From assembly GCA_016235595.1 (NCBI GenBank), contig JACRJX010000044.1, positions 124,001-188,000 of the forward strand: DNA of 64,000 nucleotides, written 5' to 3'. Shown here piece after piece: positions 8,135 to 17,669 of the stretch. A program made the position numbers and the translations under genes. The notes beneath the pieces were generated by a model. The model did not search any database and was not told where the DNA came from. It saw only the letters and a program-made list of their open reading frames with translations. This DNA is from Verrucomicrobiota bacterium. GTDB taxonomy: Bacteria > Verrucomicrobiota > Verrucomicrobiia > CAIQCK01. Position 1 is the first letter of the stretch. Each line of letters opens with the position of its first letter.

Positions 8135-10111
8135 TCACGAATCGTGAGAACTGGATTCGACGTGTCTGGGCAGCGCAAAATAGAACGTGGCGCCTTCATT
8201 GACCTTTCCTTCGGCCCACACACGGCCGCCGTGCCGCAAGACCACGCGCTGGACCAACGCCAAACCCACGCCCGTTCCTTCAAATTCTTCCATCGGGTGC
8301 AGTCGCTGGAAGACCCCAAAGAGCTTCTGCACGTAGCGCATGTCAAATCCGGCTCCGTTGTCTTTCACGTGATAGAAAAGACTCCCGTTTTCCGCGCGAC
8401 CACCGATCTCAATGACCGCCACGTTCTTCTGTCTCGTGTATTTAAGGGCGTTCGAAATGAGATTGGTCCACACCTCGCGCAGTAAACCGATGTCGCCTCG
8501 TGCCGGCGGCAGTGGATGCAGCTTGAACCGGATGTCGCGACCCGATGCTTGCGCCGAGCACTCGTCAAAGGCCGCTTGCACCAGAGCGCTCATGTCCACC
8601 GCTGCCGGCTGGATTTTCTGGCGGCCCGTCCTGGAAAACGCGAGCAGATCGTCAATCAACTCGTCCATGCGTCCGATTTCGGCGCGGATGCCTTCTACAG
8701 CGCGCTGGCCTTCCGCGTTGAGTTGTTTCGCCTGACCCTCTGCCAGAACGCCTGCAAAACCGCTGATGGCCCTCAGCGGCGCGCGCAGGTCATGGGATAC
8801 CGAGTAGGCAAACGCTTCGAGTTCCTTGTTGGCAGATTCCAATTGGGCGGTGCGCTCAGCAACACGCCGTTCCCGTTCCTCGTCGAGCTTCTGAATCATT
8901 TCTTCCATCTGCTTGCGTTCAGTCACGTCTTGGAAGAAACCAACCACACAGGCCTTACCCTCCAGTTGAACGGGGAACGAGTTGATGTCCGCGTAGAAGA
9001 TGCTGCCGTCCTTCCTCTTCACAGGGATTCCCTGAGCCACCTTGATCTCCCGCCGCACCAACTTGTCAAATGCCTCCTTGACGACAGCGAGATCCTTCTG
9101 CGGGTGCATATCACTGATCCCCATCGCTATCAGTTCCTTGGGCGTGCAGCCAAGCATCTGGTGGATCATCGGGTTGCCGAACAGGACTTTTTGAGTGGTC
9201 GTGTCGACAATGAGTATCCCATCGTTGGTGTTGTCGACGATGGATCGGAAACGTTCCTCGCTTTGCCGCAGCACCTCCTCCACCCATTTGCGCTCTGTGA
9301 TGTCGCGTGCTTCGGCGATCAGGAAAGCCACATGACCGGTGTCATTCCTTACGGGTTTGAGTGAGAAGTCTATGTGATGCTGACGACCATCGACTGCCAG
9401 GTGGCTGGTTTCAAACCGCACATGATTCCCTTTCGCAGCCGCCTTGATGCCTTTGTGCAGTTCCTCATGAACTTCCTTCGATAGGTTCCACCACGGTGTA
9501 CTCCCGAAAGGCTTGCCCAAAACATCCGACTCTTTTGCCCCGATGAAATCCAACGCCGTTTTGTTGGCTTCCAAGAGAGTTCCGTCAAGCGTCAGCAAAC
9601 ACATCATCTGGAAGGCCTGGTCAAAAATGGCTCGGAGTTTTCCCTGACTCTGCCGCAGCGCTTGCTCCACGTGTTCGCGCCGCCGACGCTCCCCGGTCTC
9701 GTTCATCGCCCGCTCCACCACCTGCGTGAGCCGCGACAAACTGCTTTTAGACAGGAAATCTTCAGCGCCAGCCCTGATGATCGCAGCAGCCATCTCCTCG
9801 CCGATGAAGCCAGAAACCATGATGAAGGGGATGCTCAATCCATTCTCCCGGAGCAGTTGCAGAGCCGCCAGCCCGTTGAAGAACGGCATCTTGTAGTCCG
9901 AGATAACAACGTCCCATGAGCCTCGGCTGAGTGCCGCGCGCATGGCCCCGGCTGTCTCCACGCGCTCCGACACGAGGTCGTAACCACCTTCCCGCAGGAT
10001 CTTTGCGTACAACAGCGCGTGATCAGCGGAATCCTCGACAATCAGAAGGCGGAGTGTCTTGCTGCGAATTGTACACCGGATAGGATGACCATCACGGTTC
10101 TTGTCTATCAT
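8135..10111 (-). CDS. REC-PAS-PAS hybrid sensor histidine kinase
   Basis: A 658-residue cytosolic sensor. Residues 15-140 form a response-regulator receiver domain (LLIVEDSADHALLYAKIL, DVVISDYKMPFFNG carrying the phospho-Asp). Two PAS domains follow (about 160-285 and 290-410, each ending DITERK or DVTERK), then a coiled linker and a HisKA domain with phospho-acceptor His440 (YSVSHDLRAP), and an HATPase_c domain with N box (NLISNALKYT) and G boxes (DNGAGFD, EGTGVGLALVQR). No membrane segment or output domain. The frame is open up to 10384, but the ATG at 10111 sits just before the receiver core and is preferred. Its C-terminal half is strikingly close to the kinase at 36228-39938. No partner regulator is adjacent. 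Confidence 0.9.
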   Translation of the reverse strand: MIDKNRDGHPIRCTIRSKTLRLLIVEDSADHALLYAKILREGGYDLVSERVETAGAMRAALSRGSWDVVISDYKMPFFNGLAALQLLRENGLSIPFIMVSGFIGEEMAAAIIRAGAEDFLSKSSLSRLTQVVERAMNETGERRRREHVEQALRQSQGKLRAIFDQAFQMMCLLTLDGTLLEANKTALDFIGAKESDVLGKPFGSTPWWNLSKEVHEELHKGIKAAAKGNHVRFETSHLAVDGRQHHIDFSLKPVRNDTGHVAFLIAEARDITERKWVEEVLRQSEERFRSIVDNTNDGILIVDTTTQKVLFGNPMIHQMLGCTPKELIAMGISDMHPQKDLAVVKEAFDKLVRREIKVAQGIPVKRKDGSIFYADINSFPVQLEGKACVVGFFQDVTERKQMEEMIQKLDEERERRVAERTAQLESANKELEAFAYSVSHDLRAPLRAISGFAGVLAEGQAKQLNAEGQRAVEGIRAEIGRMDELIDDLLAFSRTGRQKIQPAAVDMSALVQAAFDECSAQASGRDIRFKLHPLPPARGDIGLLREVWTNLISNALKYTRQKNVAVIEIGGRAENGSLFYHVKDNGAGFDMRYVQKLFGVFQRLHPMEEFEGTGVGLALVQRVVLRHGGRVWAEGKVNEGATFYFALPRHVESSSHDS

Positions 10112-10380
10112 ATGCGCTGACCCTGTGCAGCGTATCCATTCCCTCCCATCTTGGCCAGCAAATTCATCCAAAAACGTCCAAAATGCGTCGCGCGTCAGGC
10201 ACGACCGAGCGAAAAACGACTTTCTGTCGTGCGAGTGAGTCTGAAATCCCTCCGCAAGGAAGGCACATTGGGCGTGTGAATTACGCGGAAGCTCGCTTGC
10301 GGCAAAGTTGCGGTAGCGAGGCCAGACGCTCGGCGCGCAGCCAGCTCCCAGAGCCAACCTGCGACGCAGAATACCCTCGC

Positions 10381-12588
10381 TCACTTCTTCAGGCGCACGA
10401 GTACTTTTAGTTGCTTGACCACATACTGGGCAGCGTTGTGGTTGAACGTCCAGTCCAAGGTGCGTCCACCGCTCGCGTGAGGGTCGCTGTTGCCAATGCC
10501 GAGATCTGCGCCAGAGCCGGCTTTCCAGTTGTTAAGGGCGAACAGGGTCTGTTTGGCGTTGAAGTTATGTATCTGCATGCAGCCATAGCCGTCTTCGGGG
10601 TCGGAGATTTCGTCGCCGAAGTCCCAAACGCCGTCGGAAGCGTTGGGAATGCCGGCAGCATTGCGCGGCCCGTAGTTGTGCGGGCAGAACTCGATATTGC
10701 CGGCGAGGTCATTGCCGGCGGTGATGCGCGGGTCGCTGGAAAGGACGTTCATGTGGCTCACCTTCGTCTGGAACTTCGCCTTGGAGGCGACGGTGGGCAC
10801 TCCCAGCTTGGACAGGTCCGTGGTGAACGTGTCCATCGAAACATAGACCCACTGCGCCGGCTCACCTTGTTTGCGCAGTTCCAAGAAATAGGCAACCCGG
10901 TCAATCGGCCCGATGATCTGCGCGCGCCGGTCCACGTCGTAGGTGATCTGTTTGCCCGCCTTGGCAAGATCGAGCGCATAAAGCAGTTCGTAGTCTTTTG
11001 CTTCGGGGACATTCAGCGAGAGAATGTCCACCTGCGGCTCCTTGCCGCTCCGGAACGCGGACGCGGGCAGTCCCTCCTTGTTCATCAGGTTCGGCTCGGC
11101 GGATTTGTTCCACGCAAAGCGCATCGCCACCGGCGCTGTGACTTTCGCGGATGAGAGCACCACCGAGTCGCCTTCGATAGCGGCGGCGGCCTTGGTCCAA
11201 TCGGTTTCCTTGCCGATGATCTCAAACCAGTTGAGCGGCTTGCCGTCGCGCGAGGCCAAGCCGCCCCCGATATTGTCGAATCGGACGCGTATCTTATCGC
11301 CCTCGATGACCATCGCCTTGAAGGTCGGGCCGGAGCAAATGAGGTCATTCTGGCCGTAGAGGTTCTTCAATGCGAGAAGCGCGAGACGGCGGCCGACTTC
11401 TTGTTTGTTCTTCGGGTGAATGTCCTTGTAGTCGCCAACGTCACTGATCACCACCATGCCGGTATTGGGAATCTCAAGGGCAGCGGCCTGCGCTTCCCAG
11501 AACTCGGCCAGCACCGCCGGGTTTTCGTTGCCATACGGAAAGGGCGCGATCTGCACGTAATAGAAGGGAAGCTCGCAATTCCAGAGCAGACGCCAGCTTT
11601 TGACGAGCGCCTTCATCTTCTCGGTATAGAGCTTGCCTTCCGCGTGGTTGGATTCACCCTGATACCAGATCGCGCCGCGAATGGCGAACGGCACGAGGGG
11701 CTGGATCATGGCATTGTAGAGCGTCGTGGGCTGCCCGTGTGGACCGGGCCGCGCAGCGAGCGGAACAAACTCCTGCGGGAACTCGGGCATGGGCGCGATA
11801 AGCTTTTCTTGTGTGATGGATTGCCGTGTCGCCTGGGTCCACGCCTCCACCTTGTCGAGGTACTTGCCCAGACCTTCCTTGAATTCCGCCGCGTGGGGAT
11901 CGGCCTTCGCGATCTTCTGCTGGATGTCCGCCAGTGTCGGCACCTGCGCGAAGCCCGCCGGGGTCGTCCACGGTTCGATGCGCGTGCCGCCCCAGGATGA
12001 GTTGATGAGGCCGATGGGGACGTTCAGCTTCTTCTGAAGCTCACGCGCCATGAAGAACCCGCACGCCGTGAATCCGCCAGCAGTTTCGGGACTGCAAACC
12101 TGCCACTCGCCGGGGAAGTCCCTGGCAGGCACGCTGGCAGTCAGCTTGGGAACCTTGATGGTGCGAATCTTGGGATAGTTGGCGGCAGCGATTTCCTGCT
12201 GCGCGTTCACACAACTGGCAACAACCATCTCCATGTTCGACTGTCCGGAGCAAAGCCACACTTCGCCGACCAGCACGTCTTCGAGTGTAACGGTGTTCTT
12301 GCCGGCGATCTTCATCACGAACGGCCCGCCCGCCGCCATCTTCGGCAGCGTCACACTCCATTCGCCCGCTTTGTTGGCAGTGGCGGTCACCGCCGGTTGG
12401 TCTCCAATCTGCACGGAAACTTTTTCGTCCGGGTCGGCCCACCCCCAGACTGGCAACGCCTGGTCGCGTTGCAGGACCATGTGGCTTCCAAAGACATGCG
12501 GCAGCTTGACGTTGGCCGAAGCGGGAGTGACGACCGCGAGAGCAGCCGCCAGCAAGGCGACCTGCGCGAGTGACAAGATATGTTTCAT
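10381..12588 (-). CDS. Sialate O-acetylesterase-type secreted SGNH esterase
   Basis: A 735-residue exported enzyme with a signal peptide at residues 1-26. It carries the family hallmarks: VFGSHMVLQRDQALPVWGWA at the start of the mature protein, the nucleophile-bearing SGQSNME, NSSWGGT, and WYQGESNH. The predicted reaction is removal of O-acetyl groups from sialic acid or other decorated sugars in the periplasm or outside. The last 150 residues make an extra beta-sandwich-like domain. Start is ATG 12588 with a strong AGGAAGG site 7 nt upstream; the open frame continues further but without support. Divergent from serS. Confidence 0.92.
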   Translation of the reverse strand: MKHILSLAQVALLAAALAVVTPASANVKLPHVFGSHMVLQRDQALPVWGWADPDEKVSVQIGDQPAVTATANKAGEWSVTLPKMAAGGPFVMKIAGKNTVTLEDVLVGEVWLCSGQSNMEMVVASCVNAQQEIAAANYPKIRTIKVPKLTASVPARDFPGEWQVCSPETAGGFTACGFFMARELQKKLNVPIGLINSSWGGTRIEPWTTPAGFAQVPTLADIQQKIAKADPHAAEFKEGLGKYLDKVEAWTQATRQSITQEKLIAPMPEFPQEFVPLAARPGPHGQPTTLYNAMIQPLVPFAIRGAIWYQGESNHAEGKLYTEKMKALVKSWRLLWNCELPFYYVQIAPFPYGNENPAVLAEFWEAQAAALEIPNTGMVVISDVGDYKDIHPKNKQEVGRRLALLALKNLYGQNDLICSGPTFKAMVIEGDKIRVRFDNIGGGLASRDGKPLNWFEIIGKETDWTKAAAAIEGDSVVLSSAKVTAPVAMRFAWNKSAEPNLMNKEGLPASAFRSGKEPQVDILSLNVPEAKDYELLYALDLAKAGKQITYDVDRRAQIIGPIDRVAYFLELRKQGEPAQWVYVSMDTFTTDLSKLGVPTVASKAKFQTKVSHMNVLSSDPRITAGNDLAGNIEFCPHNYGPRNAAGIPNASDGVWDFGDEISDPEDGYGCMQIHNFNAKQTLFALNNWKAGSGADLGIGNSDPHASGGRTLDWTFNHNAAQYVVKQLKVLVRLKK

Positions 12589-12706
12589 GAATAAACCTTC
12601 CTGAGTGTTATCAGAGCAACAGAAGCGGGCGAAACCTTCAAGCTTTGATTGGCAATCTGCGGAGCCGCGCTTGACTCGACGGGCACGTGACTTATGATGC
12701 AATACC

Positions 12707-13987
12707 ATGCTCGACATCAAACTCATACGCGACAATCCGGATGCGGTCAGGAAACGGTTAGCCGACCGCGGGCGAGGCGACGAAGCCGCCGTGGACAAAA
12801 TCGCCGCGCTGGACCAGCGCCGGCGCAAGCTCGTATCCGATGCGGACGCTTTGAAGGCCCAGCGGAACATCGTCAGCAAGGAGATCGGCGCGCTGAAATC
12901 CAAGGGGCAGGACGCCGCCGACAAGGTGGCGGCGATGAAGAAAGTCGGCGATGATATCGCCGCGCTTGATCGCGAAGTCGCGGCTGTGGATGAGGAATTG
13001 CGGGCGATTCTGCTCACCATCCCCAACCTCCCCCATCCCATCGTCCCGACGGGCAAGGACTCGGCCGACAATCCCGAAATCCGCCGTTGGGGCCAGAAAC
13101 CGGAGTTTGCTTTCAAGCCCAAGCCTCATTGGGAGATCGGCGAGGCGCTGGATATCCTTGATTTCCCGCGCGCGACAAAAATCAGCGGAAGCGGGTTCAT
13201 CCTCTACAAAGGCGCGGGAGCGCGGCTGGAGCGCGGGCTGATCAACTTCCTGCTCGACCTGCACACGCGGGAGCACGGTTATACCGAAATGTTCCCGCCG
13301 TTTCTCATCAACCGCGCCTCGATGATTGGCACGGGACAGTTGCCGAAATTCGAGGAGGACATGTATCGCCTGCGTGACGACGAGCTTTATCTCGCGCCAA
13401 CGGCCGAAGTGCCGGTCAGCAACATCCACCGCGACGAAATCCTCCGGCACGACCAGTTGCCACTCTACTATTGCGCCTACACGCCGTGCTTCCGGCGCGA
13501 GGCGGGCGCTGCCGGCAAGGAGACGCGCGGCATGATCCGCGTCCACCAGTTCGACAAGGTGGAAATGGTGAAATTCTCCCACCCTGACAACAGCTACGAC
13601 GAACTGGAAAAGATGCTCGCCAACGCAGAAAAGGTGCTGCAGTTGCTGGGATTGCATTACCGCGTCATCCTGCTTTGCACAGGGGACATGGGCTTCGCCT
13701 CCGCCAAGACCTACGATATCGAAGTCTGGGCTCCGGGCCAGAACGCCTATCTCGAAGTGTCCAGTTGCTCCAACTGCGAGGACTTCCAGAGCCGCCGCGC
13801 CAACATCCGGTTCAAGGACAAGGATGGCAAGAATCGGTTCGTGCACCTGCTGAACGGCAGTGGCACGGCGCTAGCCCGCCTCTATGTCGCACTCTTGGAA
13901 ACCTATCAGCAACCCGACGGTTCCCTGCTGCTTCCTGAGATTCTCGCGCCCTATTGCGGCGGCGTTCGAGAAATCCGCAAAACATAG
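12707..13987 (+). CDS. serS: Seryl-tRNA synthetase
   Basis: A 426-residue class II synthetase that charges tRNA-Ser. The N-terminal 110 residues form the long antiparallel coiled coil that grips the tRNA (MLDIKLIRDNPDAVRKRL, then NIVSKEIGALK). The catalytic core follows, with TAEVPVSNIHRDEIL, motif 2 around CFRREAGAAGKETRGMIRVH, and motif 3 near LLNGSGTALARLYVALLE. Length is normal for bacterial SerRS. The ATG at 12707 starts exactly at the conserved N-terminus. It is convergent with the tRNA-Pro gene, and a hairpin lies between them. Confidence 0.97.
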   Translation: MLDIKLIRDNPDAVRKRLADRGRGDEAAVDKIAALDQRRRKLVSDADALKAQRNIVSKEIGALKSKGQDAADKVAAMKKVGDDIAALDREVAAVDEELRAILLTIPNLPHPIVPTGKDSADNPEIRRWGQKPEFAFKPKPHWEIGEALDILDFPRATKISGSGFILYKGAGARLERGLINFLLDLHTREHGYTEMFPPFLINRASMIGTGQLPKFEEDMYRLRDDELYLAPTAEVPVSNIHRDEILRHDQLPLYYCAYTPCFRREAGAAGKETRGMIRVHQFDKVEMVKFSHPDNSYDELEKMLANAEKVLQLLGLHYRVILLCTGDMGFASAKTYDIEVWAPGQNAYLEVSSCSNCEDFQSRRANIRFKDKDGKNRFVHLLNGSGTALARLYVALLETYQQPDGSLLLPEILAPYCGGVREIRKT

Positions 13988-14019
13988 GCGTGGAGTCCTG
14001 TTCAGTCTGGGGGAAGACA

Positions 14020-14051
14020 CACTTTCCTCACGGTTGTTGTGAGGAAAAGTG
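14020..14051. terminator. Hairpin between serS and tRNA-Pro, possible terminator
   Basis: The arms 14020-14031 and 14039-14051 pair over 12 bp with one bulged A, around a 7-nt loop. It lies between the convergent serS and tRNA-Pro genes and overlaps the two terminal bases of the encoded CCA. A clear T run is missing on both strands, so simple intrinsic termination is uncertain. Confidence 0.4.
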
Positions 14052-14127
14052 GTCGGGGCGGCGGGATTTGAACCCGCGACCTCTTGGTCCCGAACCAAGC
14101 GCGCTAGCCAAGCTGCGCTACGCCCCG
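14050..14127 (-). tRNA. tRNA-Pro (anticodon CGG)
   Basis: On the minus strand the sequence folds into a full cloverleaf: a perfect 7-bp acceptor stem (CGGGGCG with CGCCCCG), D arm with GCGC stem, anticodon stem CTTGG/CCAAG around loop TTCGGGA (anticodon CGG, G37), a 5-nt variable loop, and T arm GCGGG-TTCAAAT-CCCGC. The 3' end reads discriminator A followed by an encoded CCA (14050-14052). Confidence 0.97.
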
Positions 14128-14240
14128 GCCGAACTGCGCGGCGCACGGTCTGCCAGACCCGCTCGCCAACGCAAAGGAACCGTGTTGGTAACACAAACCC
14201 CCTGCGCTGTCCACGCAAACTTCGCTCTCGGCGCGTTTTT

Positions 14241-14921
14241 TTAATCTTTCCACCCGAACATCCCGCGTAACGGCACGAAGGCACAGCCGCCGAGTTCCTG
14301 CTCACGATACGTTCCCTCTGCCATCCGCTCAACGCGCAGCAGATTTTGGTGATGCAACGACCCAACCGGCGCCAACAACCGTCCGCCAATGGCAAGTTGA
14401 CCCCGAACCTGCTGTGGAACCTCCGGAGCGGCCGCGGCGTAAATGATCACGTCAAACGGCGCGTGCTCCCGCCAGCCGCCGCTGCCGTCGCCGCAATGCA
14501 ACGTCACATTCTCCGCACCAAGCCGTGCCAGCCGTTCCCGCGCCGCGTTCAGCAACTCTGGAATCCGTTCAACACTGAACACTTGCACCACCAGTTGCGC
14601 CAACAACGCCGCCTGATACCCGGAACCGGTGCCGATCTCCAGCACTCGATCCCCGCTATGCAATCGCGCAACTTCCAACATCCACGCCACCATATAAGGT
14701 TGTGAAATCGTCTGGCCGCACCCGATTTCTACCGGATGATCCGCATAGGCTTCCGACATGCTGGCGTCGGGGCAAAACAAGTGGCGTGGCACCCTCGCAA
14801 AAGCCGCCAACACGCGCTCGTCCCGTATGTTCCGCGTGCGCAGTTGTTCCGCAACCATCTTCGCACGCCAGTAGTCCGGTGTGTCACGTTCCCACGAGTG
14901 GCGGGAGCCGTCAGTGTTCAT
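14241..14921 (-). CDS. pcm: Protein-L-isoaspartate O-methyltransferase
   Basis: A 226-residue SAM-dependent repair methyltransferase that methylates L-isoaspartyl residues in aged proteins. Visible features: MVAEQLRTRNIRDERVLAAF at the N-terminus, DHPVEIGCGQTISQPYMVAWM, cofactor site VLEIGTGSGYQAALLA, and VTLHCGDGSGGW. Length is typical. The start overlaps the end of the upstream GT2 gene by 11 nt, so it is the last gene of the leftward lipA operon. The operon link is positional; Pcm has no known role in lipid synthesis. Confidence 0.95.
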   Translation of the reverse strand: MNTDGSRHSWERDTPDYWRAKMVAEQLRTRNIRDERVLAAFARVPRHLFCPDASMSEAYADHPVEIGCGQTISQPYMVAWMLEVARLHSGDRVLEIGTGSGYQAALLAQLVVQVFSVERIPELLNAARERLARLGAENVTLHCGDGSGGWREHAPFDVIIYAAAAPEVPQQVRGQLAIGGRLLAPVGSLHHQNLLRVERMAEGTYREQELGGCAFVPLRGMFGWKD

Positions 14922-15588
14922 GACAATAATGCAGCAGCAGCCGGATCGTCCGAAGCGTATCTTTCACGGGCCGGATGTGACTCTGTTCATCCGCGTAGAT
15001 CGTCGCGACAGGAACGCTGACAATGCGATAGCCGGCCCGCGAGGCAAGGATCAACATCTCGCTGTCCACCTCATAGCGATCCGCTGTCAGCTTCAACACA
15101 TCGAGCATGCTACGGTGCAACACCCTGAATCCGCACTGGCTGTCCGGCAGCGGTTGCCGGCACAAGCGACTCAGGGTCCACGAACTGAGCCGGTTTCCCA
15201 TGAGATGCGTGAACGGCATATTGCCCGTCTGCGTCATCCGATTGCCGATCACGAACCGCGCCCCGCTGTCACGTCCGGCAAGCAACCGCGGGATATCGTC
15301 AGGGTCGTGCTGGCCATCGGCGTCCAGGAGAATGATCCACTCGCAGCCCAGTCCCGCACACCGTGCCAACCCGGTTTTCAACGCCGCGCCTTTGCCGCGG
15401 TTGACCGAGTGCCGGATGACCTCCGCGCCCGCTTTACGCGCCTCGTCGCCGCTGCCGTCCGTAGAACCGTCGTCCACCACCAACACGCGCCCGACCTGCG
15501 CCAACGTCCGCTGGACCACCTTGCCGACATGGCCTGCCGCGTTATAAGCCGGGATCAACGCAATAAGGTTCTCGCTCGGAAGATTCAT
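14911..15588 (-). CDS. Family 2 glycosyltransferase (dolichyl-phosphate mannose synthase-like)
   Basis: A 225-residue GT-A enzyme. Nucleotide-sugar binding features are LIALIPAYNAAGHV, VLVVDDGSTDGSGDEA and the metal-binding LLDADGQHDPDDIPRLL, as in polyprenyl-phosphate sugar transferases and WcaA-type proteins. There is no membrane segment, so it is probably a soluble or peripheral enzyme handing a sugar to a lipid. I chose ATG 15588 because the fold begins within 10 residues; an ATG at 15618, overlapping the acyltransferase stop by 8 nt, is also possible. Context (acyltransferase and MGDG-synthase-like gene upstream) suggests glycolipid assembly. Confidence 0.85.
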   Translation of the reverse strand: MNLPSENLIALIPAYNAAGHVGKVVQRTLAQVGRVLVVDDGSTDGSGDEARKAGAEVIRHSVNRGKGAALKTGLARCAGLGCEWIILLDADGQHDPDDIPRLLAGRDSGARFVIGNRMTQTGNMPFTHLMGNRLSSWTLSRLCRQPLPDSQCGFRVLHRSMLDVLKLTADRYEVDSEMLILASRAGYRIVSVPVATIYADEQSHIRPVKDTLRTIRLLLHYCHEH

Positions 15589-15610
15589 CTCGCGAGTCCA
15601 AAAAAACGCT

Positions 15611-16513
15611 TCATCCATTCGCTGTGTAAACCTGCGCCAATGACCAGTCCTTTTCCACGTTCCATGGACTGTGAAACAGGTGCCATTGTTCCGCATGATC
15701 GCCTATTGCGCGTTCGACCAGCTCCGCAATCCGGCGGTTCAGAGTCTCCACGGTATCCTTCGTCTTATCCGTGAAGATCGGGTCATAGAAGAAGAGCTTG
15801 TATCGGTCATCCGGAAGTCGGACACAGAACCCCAACACGAGGGGCGCGCCGGTGGCGAGCGCCAGCCGTGCCGGTCCGCTTGGAAGCCGCGCGGGCGCGC
15901 CGAAAAACACTGTCGTGTCGCGGTTGCGCGTAAAGTCACGATCCCCCAATAAAGCAACGATTTCGTTGCGTTGAATCGCGCGCAGACACTCACGAGTAGC
16001 CCGGCCCACCTCGATCACCTGCATTCCTCGTCCCACGCGTTGCGCTCGAAAGAGCTTATCCACCCGCGGGTCAGCCATCGGCAATGCAACGACGTTGAAC
16101 TTGTATCCGTGCCGCACGATGGTCGCTCCACCATTCTCAACGCAGCCAAGATGCGCCGTCACCACCACCGTCCCCTTCCCCGCCGCTCGCGCGCGGCCGA
16201 GTGATTCAATGTTCTCCACCTCCACCAATGCCTTCAAAGCGTCCGCCCGGCTTGCAGGACCGAAGTAGAAGTAGTCCGCGACGGTTTTCGCGAAGCTGAT
16301 GTAAATGTTCCGCGCTCGATTCAGCGCCGCGTTTTCGCCCAGCGACTCGCCCCGAAACGAAGCGATTCGCCGTAAATTCGAGGCGACCTCTCCCGCCTCG
16401 CTTTGCTTCAACGCGAAATACACCCGCCCCAACCAGCTCGCCACTGTCAGCGCCACCGCCCGCGGCACGATCCGCGTAATCGCTGCTGCTGCGCGGAACA
16501 ACCCGTATTTCAT
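15611..16513 (-). CDS. LpxL/HtrB-family acyltransferase
   Basis: A 300-residue lysophospholipid acyltransferase-superfamily protein. The catalytic HX4E motif appears as HLGCVENGG, followed by a GDRDFTRN segment and APARLPSGPARLA, the usual pattern of late lipid A acyltransferases. These transfer an acyl chain to a glycolipid at the inner membrane. The target may be lipid A or another glycolipid made by its operon partners. The start overlaps the upstream glycosyltransferase stop by 4 nt (ATGA). Confidence 0.87.
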   Translation of the reverse strand: MKYGLFRAAAAITRIVPRAVALTVASWLGRVYFALKQSEAGEVASNLRRIASFRGESLGENAALNRARNIYISFAKTVADYFYFGPASRADALKALVEVENIESLGRARAAGKGTVVVTAHLGCVENGGATIVRHGYKFNVVALPMADPRVDKLFRAQRVGRGMQVIEVGRATRECLRAIQRNEIVALLGDRDFTRNRDTTVFFGAPARLPSGPARLALATGAPLVLGFCVRLPDDRYKLFFYDPIFTDKTKDTVETLNRRIAELVERAIGDHAEQWHLFHSPWNVEKDWSLAQVYTANG

Positions 16514-17628
16514 TGCGTCAGCCGCAGCACGGCCTGCGCGATGTCGCGTGCGGAATCCGGATGGCGCAGCGGCTCACAGCCGGCACGCATGGCTGCCAGC
16601 TTGTCGGGACGCGATAGCAGTTGCTCAATCAATGGCGGCAGGTCGTAGATGGTCTCGGCTTGGACCGCGACGCGGGACTTGAGCAAGAACTCGGTGTTGC
16701 GCATCTCCTGGCCGGGAATGGGATTGATGATGATCATCGGCAGGCGCTTGACCAGCGCCTCGGCTGTGGTCATGCCACCCGGTTTGGTGACTGCAAGGTC
16801 AGCGACGCTCATCAGTTCATGCACGTTCTTCACAAAACCGTAGATGTGCGTCGGGTGAATCAGTCGCGGCCGCAGCTCCTCCAGCCGCTCGCGCACTTTC
16901 TCATGCATGCCGGCAAGAATCATCACTTCGATCGGACGCCGAATCTTGTTCAACCGCTTCAGGATCGTGCGGAACGGTCCAAGCCCCTGGCTTCCACCCA
17001 TGATCAGCAGCTTGGTCGTATCCCGGCGCAAGCCGAGCTTGTCGCAAAGCGCAGCGCGATTGGGTTCTTCCTTATAAACCGGGTCTACCGGAATGCCAGT
17101 GACGAGCACCTTCTCCGGCGACACACCGCCGGTAATCAGCGCCTTGCGCGTCGCCTCCGTCGGCACGCAGTAGAGGTTGACCTGGCCGTGCGCCCAGTAG
17201 CGATGCGCGACGTAGTCCGTAATGACTCCCACGAGCGGCAGCGTCACGCCGCTGCGCATCTTGTAGTCCGCCATGACACCACACGAGAACGCCTGTGTGC
17301 ACACGATGGCATCAGGACGAAACTCCTGCAGCAACGACTCCAGCCGCGCGGCATTCTTGCGGTTCAGACGATCGTGGATGCCACTGGTGCGCGCCTTGAA
17401 ACGCGGGTTGTCATACATCCATTCCCACAATCCCGGCGCCGTCTTGAGCACGCCAAGATAGGTCTTCAACACGATCTTCGCCAACAACGGGCTTGCGTAT
17501 TTGAATGAATCGTATTCCGCGCTCACCAGCCCGGGGTCCAACACCTGCATCCCGCGCTTCACAGCGAGGGCGGCGCCGTGGTGGCCGGAGCCTTCGGTCA
17601 GGTAGAAAAATAGAACTCGCTTTGACAT
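16510..17628 (-). CDS. MGDG synthase/UgtP-like glycosyltransferase (GT28)
   Basis: A 372-residue GT-B enzyme of the monogalactosyldiacylglycerol synthase family. It begins with RVLFFYLTEGSGHHGAALAV (acceptor-lipid loop) and ends with the donor-site region GGSQGLGPFRTIL, MILAGMHEKVRERL, TKPGGMTTAEALV and PIPGQEMRNTEFLL. Family members add galactose or glucose to diacylglycerol on the cytoplasmic face of the membrane. The open frame extends to 17910, but the GT-B core starts right after the ATG at 17628. It lies 41 nt after the aminotransferase stop. Confidence 0.88.
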   Translation of the reverse strand: MSKRVLFFYLTEGSGHHGAALAVKRGMQVLDPGLVSAEYDSFKYASPLLAKIVLKTYLGVLKTAPGLWEWMYDNPRFKARTSGIHDRLNRKNAARLESLLQEFRPDAIVCTQAFSCGVMADYKMRSGVTLPLVGVITDYVAHRYWAHGQVNLYCVPTEATRKALITGGVSPEKVLVTGIPVDPVYKEEPNRAALCDKLGLRRDTTKLLIMGGSQGLGPFRTILKRLNKIRRPIEVMILAGMHEKVRERLEELRPRLIHPTHIYGFVKNVHELMSVADLAVTKPGGMTTAEALVKRLPMIIINPIPGQEMRNTEFLLKSRVAVQAETIYDLPPLIEQLLSRPDKLAAMRAGCEPLRHPDSARDIAQAVLRLTQ

Positions 17629-17669
17629 CAATCGTGTCCTGGTTCCGCGGATTTCTTCTCTCTCGAAAC

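Noticed and set aside
10199..10232. Inverted repeat GCACGAC/GTCGTGC upstream of the sensor kinase
   Set aside because: Only 7 bp with a 20-nt loop; likely chance.
14049..14270. A 73-residue open frame beginning MVGAAGFEPATSWSRTKRAS
   Set aside because: It is the antisense of the tRNA-Pro gene, a well-known source of spurious proteins.
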